DNA from: Rhodobacterales bacterium CG2_30_65_12
Lineage (GTDB): Bacteria > Pseudomonadota > Alphaproteobacteria > Rhodobacterales > Rhodobacteraceae
DNA length: 5,338 nucleotides
NCBI GenBank assembly: GCA_001873585.1
Contig: MNZL01000099.1
Location: forward strand, 285 to 5,622
Reading direction: 5' to 3'
Shown here: positions 1 through 5,338 of the stretch, piece by piece
How positions within the stretch are numbered: the first letter of the stretch is position 1
How the letters are laid out: the number at the start of each line of letters is the position of its first letter
Position numbers and translations under genes: made by a program
Notes under the pieces: generated by a model
What the model was told of the DNA's origin: nothing
What the model saw: the letters and a program-made list of their open reading frames with translations, nothing else
Databases searched by the model: none

Positions 1-1053
1 GGCCCGGTTGCCCGCCGCCATGTTGGCCTCCAGAGTCTGCAACGCCGCAACCCTGTCCCAGACCCCGCCCGAAGCAGCCGCGCGGCGCTCGGTGTAAAGG
101 CCGAGGAGCTGGTTGTCAGACACCGCGCCGGTGCGCGCGAGCCGTTCGCCGGCCTCGATCCGGGCCTTCCAGCCGATATTGGCGCGCAGATCGGATTGCG
201 CGAAGGCGAGCGGCAGGCTTGCCGTGGGGATCGCCTCGCCGATCGCCTCAAACATGCGAAATGTGAGCGGCGTTGGCGTGAGGGGCGCCGGCAAGGGCGC
301 TTCGTCCTCGAACAGGTCGGGATCGAGAAACCGGGCGAACAGATCGGCGTCCTCCGGCGGGATCAGCCCGAGCGCGCTCCCGGTGCCGAGCAGCAACGAC
401 GCCCCGGTCCAATCACCAGCGCGTGCGAGGCAAAAAATCCGCGCCTGGTAGGTCGGCGATAGCGCCGGGGTGGCCGCCATCACCTCGCACATCGGCTGTT
501 CCTCACCGATCAGCAGCGCCACGTCGAAGCGGCGGCGAAACACCTGCGGATCGTTCGTCCCGGTGCGCGCCAGGAGCGCCTCGGCCTGGTCAAGCGCGCC
601 GATTTCGAGCAGCTTGTCGACCCGGGCGAGAAACAGCGTCGCCCCCTCGCCGTCGGCCTCGGGCGGATCAAGCTCGGCCAGCAGCATGGTTTGCAGCAGG
701 GCCTGCAGCGCCGGCAGCATCTCGGGCGGCAATGCGCGGATGCGCCGGGCAAGATCCGACGCCGAGGATGCGCCCCAGAGATCGACCGGCAAGCCGGTGA
801 CGGCAGGGCTGAGAAGGCCGAGCGCGTCGGCCCGCGTTGCGCCGTTGAGCGGGGCGACGGAAACGGCGGCGATGCTGGCGCCGGTGCTCACCGCCGGTTC
901 ATTTGCAGTGGCTCGGGGCAAGGCGGGGGCCGGCGCGGAAACGGAATCCGAAAGCCAGTCGATTGCCGAAAGCGGCGCGCCGCCCTCCTGCGCCAGCCCC
1001 GGCCCGGCAAGGCCGAGGGCACACGCGAGCGCGAGCGCCTGTCTACTCGGCAT
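1..1053 (-). CDS. Exported alpha-helical repeat protein of unknown function, 3' end outside the window
   Basis: The reverse strand stays open from the ATG at 1053 to base 1 (351 codons, no stop), so the C-terminus lies beyond the left edge. The start is supported by a Sec-type signal peptide: Arg4, then a hydrophobic core at residues 6-20, with likely cleavage after Ala21 (GLA|QE). A low-complexity Ala/Pro linker (about 36-55) follows. The region from about 90 on is Leu/Ala-rich and looks helical. Two stretches resemble TPR-like helix-turn-helix units: about 141-169, with LLEIGALDQAEALL, and about 203-225, with LARAGDWTGASLLL. The mature part seen here has only two cysteines, Cys189 and Cys208, which could form a periplasmic disulfide. 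The gene overlaps the upstream microprotein gene by 11 bases. Its own ribosome site is weak (GGTGA, six bases before ATG), suggesting translational coupling. I do not recognise the family; the TPR-like reading is an inference from spacing of Leu, Gly and Ala. Confidence 0.87.
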   Translation of the reverse strand, partial: MPSRQALALACALGLAGPGLAQEGGAPLSAIDWLSDSVSAPAPALPRATANEPAVSTGASIAAVSVAPLNGATRADALGLLSPAVTGLPVDLWGASSASDLARRIRALPPEMLPALQALLQTMLLAELDPPEADGEGATLFLARVDKLLEIGALDQAEALLARTGTNDPQVFRRRFDVALLIGEEQPMCEVMAATPALSPTYQARIFCLARAGDWTGASLLLGTGSALGLIPPEDADLFARFLDPDLFEDEAPLPAPLTPTPLTFRMFEAIGEAIPTASLPLAFAQSDLRANIGWKARIEAGERLARTGAVSDNQLLGLYTERRAAASGGVWDRVAALQTLEANMAAGNRA

Positions 1054-1180
1054 CGAGCGTCACCGTGAGGCTCTGCCTGGAGGGTTCGGGCGCAAGATCG
1101 CCAAGGTAGGCGTAGCCCATCAGCCCAAGCGCCCCAAGCACCGCAATCACCACCACGAATTTCAACAGCCGACCTATCAT
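1043..1180 (-). CDS. 45-residue single-pass membrane microprotein
   Basis: This ORF runs from ATG at 1180 to TAG at 1045-1043. A good ribosome site (GAGGG, five bases before the ATG) precedes it. The protein has a short basic N-terminus (Arg4, Lys7), one hydrophobic segment at about residues 5-25 (rich in Val, Leu, Ala, Gly), and a polar acidic tail ending in TVTLDAE. The positive-inside rule predicts a cytoplasmic N-terminus and a roughly 19-residue periplasmic tail. It overlaps the exported-protein gene by 11 bases in another frame, so the two are probably co-transcribed and translationally coupled. I infer that it may anchor or assist the exported protein. It could instead be an independent envelope microprotein. 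No function is recognised. The combination of ribosome site, clean transmembrane segment and overlap argues that it is real despite its length. Confidence 0.75.
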   Translation of the reverse strand: MIGRLLKFVVVIAVLGALGLMGYAYLGDLAPEPSRQSLTVTLDAE

Positions 1181-1290
1181 TCCTGCCCTCGCGTCTCAAC
1201 GGTTTCAACGCCCGCACTCTTCCTATATGCCATGCTTCGACAAATCACGCCATGAAGGCGCGGGATTAATTATCGGCGGGGCGTTGCCGT
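1181..1290. promoter_or_regulatory. Divergent control region between the microprotein operon and aroKB
   Basis: These 110 bases separate two divergent transcription units and must hold promoters for both unless aroK is read from elsewhere. The AT-rich patches are CTATATG at 1223-1229, which could serve as a -10 element on either strand, and TTAATTAT at 1266-1273, close upstream of aroK. Neither has a convincing -35 partner at 16-18 bases. A short direct repeat TCAACG occurs at 1196-1201 and 1205-1210, spaced nine bases. The control role is inferred from gene orientation; the exact promoter sites are not established. Confidence 0.5.
1186..1190 (-). promoter_or_regulatory. Ribosome binding site of the membrane microprotein
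   Basis: Read on the minus strand this is GAGGG, five bases before the ATG at 1180. It is a strong Shine-Dalgarno match and the main non-coding evidence that the 45-codon ORF is translated. Confidence 0.65.
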
Positions 1291-1835
1291 TTGGCTTTGA
1301 AGGTGAAAAAGCCCATCGTTCTCGTGGGCATGATGGGAGCGGGCAAATCCGCCGTGGGCCGCACCCTGGCCCAGGCCCTTGGCGTGCCGTTTCTCGACAG
1401 CGACCACGCGATCGAGCGGGCGGCGGCGATGAGCATTGCCGAGGTGTTCGCGCGCGATGGCGAGGCGTTTTTCCGGGCCCGCGAATCGGAGGTGCTGGCG
1501 CGGCTGATGGCCTCGGGCCCCGGGGTGATCTCGACCGGCGGCGGCGCCTTCCTCGCCGAAGAAAACCGCAGGCTGATACATGACGACGGCGTCAGCGTCT
1601 GGCTACGCGCGGATCTCGACCTGCTATGGGAACGGGTGCGCCACAAGCCAACCCGCCCGCTGCTGCAGACACCCGATCCGCACGGCACACTCAAGGCGCT
1701 CTACAAAGCCCGGGTGCGCCTTTATGCGCTGGCCGATCTGGTGGTTGACGCGCACCCGGCCTATTCGCTGGGCGACATGACGAAACAGGTGATCCGGGTG
1801 CTGAAAACCCGGCCCGACGTGCTGGAGGAGGTGTG

Positions 1836-1836
<1 letters not shown>
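1291..1836 (+). CDS. aroK: Shikimate kinase
   Basis: This cytosolic enzyme phosphorylates shikimate to shikimate 3-phosphate with ATP, the fifth step of the shikimate pathway to chorismate. The 181 residues match the usual size. Visible motifs are the Walker A loop GMMGAGKS (13-20), the DSD shikimate/Mg site (Asp36, Asp38), the substrate-binding arginine in FFRARE (Arg62), the GGG loop (84-86), the LID arginine in RPLL (Arg123) and Arg142 in the RxxLY motif. There is no ATG start: an in-frame TAA at 1267-1269 leaves only TTG 1291, TTG 1297 or GTG 1303 before the P-loop. TTG 1291 is chosen because GGCGGGG (1275-1281) sits nine bases upstream. GTG 1303 is a credible alternative giving MKKPIVLVG. 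The stop overlaps the aroB start, so the two form one operon. AroK is preferred over AroL mainly from the alphaproteobacterial aroKB context. Confidence 0.96.
1824..1831 (+). promoter_or_regulatory. Ribosome binding site of aroB inside the end of aroK
   Basis: GGAGGAGG lies within the last codons of aroK, four bases before the ATG at 1836. The GTG at 1833 would lie only one base from it, so the position of this site favours ATG 1836 as the aroB start. It also shows how aroB is translated from the shared message. Confidence 0.75.
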
Positions 1837-2945
<1,109 letters not shown>

Positions 2946-3052
2946 CAGGCGTTTTCCGCACGGAAATCGCATCAAAATCCGTATCGATTGCGCGCCCGCG
3001 CCTCAGCGGGGCGTTGGGGCACCCTGCCAAGTCCGGGCGTTGCGGTAGCCTC
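2946..3052. other. Convergent gap between aroB and sufE with two inverted repeats
   Basis: No coding sequence is apparent. TTTCCG-CA-CGGAAA (2953-2966) is a palindrome eight bases after the aroB stop. CGCCCGC-GCCTCA-GCGGGGCG (2993-3013) can form a seven-pair stem with one bulged base. Neither is followed by a T-run on either strand, so neither is a classical intrinsic terminator. As the two genes converge here, transcription must end for both; Rho-dependent ending or hairpin-assisted 3' stability are possible. Confidence 0.4.
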
Positions 3053-3463
3053 TCAATCGGCCCCGGCGGCAAAGCTGCGGATGCGCTCAACCATGGCACG
3101 CAGGCCGTTGGTGCGCTGGCCCGACAGGTGCTCTTCCAGCTTGAGCCGGCCAAGCTCGGCATGCGCGTCGATCCCGGCCACGTCGCCCACCGGCACACCG
3201 TTGTAGAGCGCGCCCAGCACCGCGATCACGCCCTTGACGATCAACCCGTCGGAATCGCCGGCGAAGCGAAACACACCGTTTTCGATGCGCGGCACCAGCC
3301 AAACCTGGCTGGCACAGCCATCCACCTTGGTGGCAGGCACTTTCAGGGCCGTATCGAGCCCCTCCAGCTTCTTGCCCATGTCGATCACCATTGCGTAGCG
3401 GTCTTCCCAATCGTCAAGAAATTCAAAATCCTCAACGATGCTCTCAAATGCGTCCGTGGCCAT
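3053..3463 (-). CDS. sufE: SufE-family cysteine desulfurase sulfur acceptor
   Basis: SufE proteins take persulfide sulfur from a cysteine desulfurase (SufS) onto a conserved cysteine and pass it to the SUF scaffold for Fe-S cluster assembly in the cytosol. The 136 residues match the family, about 138 in E. coli. The active-site Cys50 lies in KVDGCASQVWL, matching the GCxSQVW signature. The C-terminal EHLSGQRTNGLRAM matches the conserved HL..R..GL.AM region. The ATG at 3463 has a good ribosome site (GAGGA, eight bases upstream). No other suf gene is in the window, so this is a stand-alone copy and its desulfurase partner must be encoded elsewhere. The name assumes it serves SufS; a CsdE-like role with another desulfurase cannot be excluded. 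It converges with aroB and diverges from the lipoprotein gene. Confidence 0.94.
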   Translation of the reverse strand: MATDAFESIVEDFEFLDDWEDRYAMVIDMGKKLEGLDTALKVPATKVDGCASQVWLVPRIENGVFRFAGDSDGLIVKGVIAVLGALYNGVPVGDVAGIDAHAELGRLKLEEHLSGQRTNGLRAMVERIRSFAAGAD

Positions 3464-3471
3464 GTGCCCTA

Positions 3472-3476
3472 TCCTC
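3472..3476 (-). promoter_or_regulatory. Ribosome binding site of sufE
   Basis: GAGGA on the minus strand, eight bases before the ATG at 3463, fixes the sufE start. Confidence 0.65.
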
Positions 3477-3528
3477 AGCTCGGCTTGAGTTTGCTTTCAC
3501 CTAAGTGCCGCACCGGCAAAGGTCCAGT

Positions 3529-3557
3529 CCCGCCACAAGCGGGTTTTCAAAACCCGC
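3529..3557 (+). promoter_or_regulatory. Alternative hairpins: short terminator-like stem overlapping a 19-base palindrome
   Basis: Three complementary blocks follow each other: CCCGC (3529-3533), GCGGG (3539-3543) and CCCGC (3553-3557). Blocks 1 and 2 form a five-pair stem with loop CACAA followed directly by TTTT (3544-3547), which resembles a short intrinsic terminator on the plus strand. Blocks 2 and 3 form the palindrome GCGGGTTTT-C-AAAACCCGC, which would take up block 2 and the T-run. The second stem may be lengthened by CAAGC (3536-3540) pairing with GCTTG (3559-3563). The two folds exclude each other, as in an attenuator. A two-fold protein-binding operator is an equal possibility; function is unproven. 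Confidence 0.4.
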
Positions 3558-3601
3558 GGCTTGAGGTAGTGACGATGCAGGTTCTCGGGAGAAAATACAG
3601 C

Positions 3602-4072
3602 ATGGTCCGCATTCTCATCGCGCTCAGCCTCGTCCTCGGGCTCACAGCCTGCTCGGACGGCAATTTCAGTCTCAACCCGTTCAACTGGTTCTCGACGCCA
3701 GGCGAGCAAGACTGGGTGGCGCTGGAACCGGAGGAGGGCTGGGACTACAGCCGCGACCGCCGGCTCGTGGTCGACGAGGTGACGGCACTCCGGATCGAGC
3801 GCACCACCGCTGGGGTGATTGTGCACGCCACCGGCCTGCCGCCGCGCCTGGGCTATTGGGATGCCGAGCTGGTGGCCGAGAATGATGGCGAGCCGGTCGA
3901 CGGGGTGATGAGCTACGCCTTCCGCATCGCCACACCGCGTTGGGCCACCAACACCTCGAAACCGCAGGCACGAACGGTGGAGGTGGCTGCGTTCCTCTCC
4001 AACGCCACGCTGCGCAAGGTGCAGGTGATCCGCGTGGTGGGCGAGCGCAACTCGCGCAGCGTCCGACGCTGA
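3602..4072 (+). CDS. Small lipoprotein of unknown function
   Basis: The 156-residue product begins with a lipoprotein signal peptide: Arg3, a hydrophobic core at residues 4-14, and the lipobox L-T-A-C with Cys17 as the predicted acylation site. Ser18 at the +2 position does not match the Asp retention signal, so outer-membrane delivery is likely. After Cys17 comes an NPFNWF motif (25-30), then a mixed, probably beta-rich domain, ending in an Arg-rich tail (NSRSVRR). No catalytic motif is visible. ATG 3602 is preferred because GGGAG sits ten bases upstream and it gives a compact signal peptide. The in-frame ATG 3575 has GAGG upstream and would only lengthen the N-region. I have an unverified recollection of similar NPFNWF lipoproteins in Rhodobacterales. 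The gene is flanked by divergent sufE and convergent rnd, so it is probably monocistronic. Confidence 0.87.
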   Translation: MVRILIALSLVLGLTACSDGNFSLNPFNWFSTPGEQDWVALEPEEGWDYSRDRRLVVDEVTALRIERTTAGVIVHATGLPPRLGYWDAELVAENDGEPVDGVMSYAFRIATPRWATNTSKPQARTVEVAAFLSNATLRKVQVIRVVGERNSRSVRR

Positions 4073-4094
4073 GCCGCCAACCGGCCCCGCTGCC

Positions 4095-5258
4095 TCAGAC
4101 CTCGATCACACGCACGCTCTGGCCCTTGGCCGCCAGCGCCAGCTTGCCCTCGCACAGCCGGATCGCGTCTTGCCCGAAAACCTCGGCGCGCCAGCCCTTG
4201 AGCGCCGGCACGTCGCGCTCGCCAGCGGCGAGCAGATCGAGATCGGCGGCCGACGCGATCAGCCGTTGCGCCACGCGCTTATCTTCCGAGCGCGCCTTGA
4301 GCAGCACCCGCAGAAGGTCGGCCAGCGCCGGGTTTACCTGCAGCTTTTCGCGGCCGGTGGCGGGCATTTTCGGCAGATCCGCCGTCGGCATCTCCAGCCC
4401 GGCCTTGACCGCCGCAAGAATGCCCTCGGCAATCTCACCGCGCCGCGCCTCGCGCAACAGCAACCGCGAGCGCGAGAGATCGGTCATGTTGGCGGGTTTG
4501 GTGGACGCGAGTTCGAGCAGCGCATCGTCCTTGTAAACCCGGCTGCGGGGCACGTCGCGCGATTGCGCATAGCCCTCGCGGAACCGTGCCAACTCCTGGA
4601 CGATGGCAAGGAAGCGGCCCGAATTGGTGCGGGTCTTGATCCGATGCCAAGCCTCGCCGGGTTCAACCCGGTAGGTCGCGGGATCGAGCAGCACCGCCAG
4701 CTCTTCCTCGACCCAGGCACCGCGCCCGGTCTGTTCCAGTTCCGCCGCCAGCGCCTCGTAGACCTGACGCAGGTGGGTGACGTCGCCGACAGCGTATTTT
4801 TTCTGCGCGTCGGTGAGCGGGCGGCGCGACCAGTCGGTAAACCGCGACGATTTGTCGATCGAGGCGCGGGCAACCTTGCGCACCAGCGTCTCGTAGCCCA
4901 CCTGGTCGCCATGGCCGCAGACCATCGCCGCCACTTGCGTATCAAACAGCGGTGTCGGGATCAGCCCGGCATCGACATAGAAAATTTCAAGATCTTGCCG
5001 CGCGGCGTGGAAAACCTTGACCACGTCCTGATTGCGAAACAGCTCATAAAGCGGGTCGAGCGAAAGCCCCTCGGCGAGTGGATCGACCAGCGCCGTATCC
5101 TCGGCGTCGTTCTCGCCCGGCACCGCGAGCTGGACGAGGCACAGCTTCGAGTAATAGGTGCGCTCGCGCAAGAACTCGGTGTCGACAGTAACGTAAGGAA
5201 ACTCGGCGGCCCGGGCGCAGTAGTCTGCCAGGGCCTCGGTGGTGGTGATTGTTTTCAT
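4095..5258 (-). CDS. rnd: Ribonuclease D
   Basis: RNase D is a cytosolic 3'-to-5' exoribonuclease that trims tRNA precursors and other structured RNAs with two metal ions. The 387 residues are close to the E. coli enzyme (375). The DEDDy exonuclease domain spans about 1-175: motif I VDTEFLRERTYY (Asp26, Glu28), motif II HAARQDLEIF (Asp89) and motif III with Tyr155 and Asp159 in KKYAVGDVTHLRQVY. All catalytic residues are present. An HRDC nucleic-acid-binding domain follows at about 211-285, including RSRVYKDDALLELA. The remaining C-terminal part is typical of bacterial RNase D. The ATG at 5258 lies just before the conserved N-terminus, but only a weak AGCAGG-like ribosome site precedes it. 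The gene ends 22 bases from the convergent lipoprotein gene, with no strong terminator between them. Confidence 0.98.
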   Translation of the reverse strand: MKTITTTEALADYCARAAEFPYVTVDTEFLRERTYYSKLCLVQLAVPGENDAEDTALVDPLAEGLSLDPLYELFRNQDVVKVFHAARQDLEIFYVDAGLIPTPLFDTQVAAMVCGHGDQVGYETLVRKVARASIDKSSRFTDWSRRPLTDAQKKYAVGDVTHLRQVYEALAAELEQTGRGAWVEEELAVLLDPATYRVEPGEAWHRIKTRTNSGRFLAIVQELARFREGYAQSRDVPRSRVYKDDALLELASTKPANMTDLSRSRLLLREARRGEIAEGILAAVKAGLEMPTADLPKMPATGREKLQVNPALADLLRVLLKARSEDKRVAQRLIASAADLDLLAAGERDVPALKGWRAEVFGQDAIRLCEGKLALAAKGQSVRVIEV

Positions 5259-5281
5259 GCCTGCTCTGCTCGTCCGTCCAT
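5255..5281 (-). other. Possible eight-codon leader ORF overlapping the rnd start
   Basis: On the minus strand an ATG at 5281 opens eight codons (MDGRAEQA) and stops at TGA 5257-5255, which overlaps the rnd ATG in an ATGA arrangement. A GAGG lies 12 bases before this ATG, rather far for a good site. Translation of this leader could deliver ribosomes to rnd, whose own ribosome site is weak. An overlap of this kind can arise by chance. Confidence 0.25.
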
Positions 5282-5338
5282 GCGCTGATTGCGCCTCGTT
5301 TAGAGCGAAACCGCAGCGAAGGAAAGGGCGCGCCGGTT
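5259..5338 (-). promoter_or_regulatory. Upstream region of rnd
   Basis: This stretch should contain the rnd promoter unless rnd is co-transcribed with a gene beyond the right edge. A TCTAAA hexamer on the minus strand (revcomp of TTTAGA at 5300-5305) is a possible -10 element, without a convincing -35. No gene is visible here. Confidence 0.3.

Larger units (their letters stand above)
3464..3601. promoter_or_regulatory. Divergent control region between sufE and the lipoprotein gene
   Basis: These 138 bases lie between two divergent genes and should hold both promoters. No consensus -35/-10 pair stands out on either strand. The region is rich in self-complementary DNA: TGCCG-CAC-CGGCA (3506-3518), the overlapping hairpins at 3529-3557, and a nine-base direct repeat CGGCTTGAG at 3481-3489 and 3557-3565. 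An in-frame upstream ATG (3575) with GAGG eight bases before it would extend the lipoprotein by nine residues, so part of this gap may be coding. Confidence 0.5.

Noticed and set aside
470..1255. Long plus-strand ORF (261 codons) at the left side
   Set aside because: It is antisense to the exported protein and the microprotein, and its translation is low-complexity Ser/Ala/Arg. The minus strand has a signal peptide and a coherent protein.
1227..1583. Plus-strand 118-codon ORF starting at ATG 1227, upstream of aroK
   Set aside because: It overlaps aroK in another frame, has an Arg/Gly-rich translation, and lacks a coherent domain.
3521..3600. tRNA-like anticodon arm CGGGT-TTTCAAA-ACCCG with UCA anticodon, suggesting a selenocysteine tRNA
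   Set aside because: No acceptor stem, D-arm, long variable arm or proper T-loop could be assembled around it. The arm is better explained as part of a palindrome.
3014..3601. Upstream extension of the lipoprotein frame to position 3014
   Set aside because: This stretch is antisense to sufE and would bury the lipoprotein signal peptide in the middle of the protein. The start at 3602 (or 3575) with a ribosome site fits better.
4073..4094. GCCG-CCAAC-CGGC hairpin between the lipoprotein gene and rnd as a terminator
   Set aside because: The stem has only four pairs and no T-run follows on either strand.
4170..5288. 372-codon plus-strand ORF
   Set aside because: It is entirely antisense to rnd, which carries all DEDDy motifs and an HRDC domain; no recognisable protein in the plus-strand translation.

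Overview
The window is GC-rich chromosomal DNA with dense coding and short intergenic gaps. Gene content and protein style suggest an alphaproteobacterium, most likely of the Rhodobacterales (Roseobacter/Rhodobacter type). This is inferred from how the shikimate kinase, dehydroquinate synthase, SufE and RNase D sequences read and from the small lipoprotein; no database comparison was possible.

Layout. (1) Positions 1-1180, minus strand: a 45-codon single-pass membrane microprotein overlaps by 11 bases an exported, alpha-helical repeat protein that is open for 351 codons and runs off the left edge. (2) Positions 1181-1290: a divergent control region. (3) Positions 1291-2945, plus strand: aroK and aroB, joined by a one-base stop/start overlap (TGATG). 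They supply two non-consecutive steps of the shikimate pathway: 3-dehydroquinate synthesis by AroB and shikimate phosphorylation by AroK. (4) Positions 2946-3052: a convergent gap with two small inverted repeats. (5) Positions 3053-3463, minus strand: a SufE-family sulfur acceptor for Fe-S cluster assembly. (6) Positions 3464-3601: a 138-base divergent gap with overlapping hairpins and a 19-base near-perfect palindrome. (7) Positions 3602-4072, plus strand: a small lipoprotein of unknown function. (8) Positions 4095-5258, minus strand: ribonuclease D (rnd), followed to the right by 80 bases of upstream DNA containing a possible 8-codon leader ORF.

Apart from the aroKB pair and the coupled pair on the left, the genes look functionally independent: aromatic precursor synthesis, Fe-S assembly, RNA processing and two uncharacterised envelope proteins. 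I see no tRNA, rRNA, CRISPR array, transposase, integrase or toxin-antitoxin pair. The most useful points are the exported protein with its overlapping microprotein and the mutually exclusive hairpins ahead of the lipoprotein gene. I found no convincing evidence for a new multi-gene system; most of the window is ordinary core genome.
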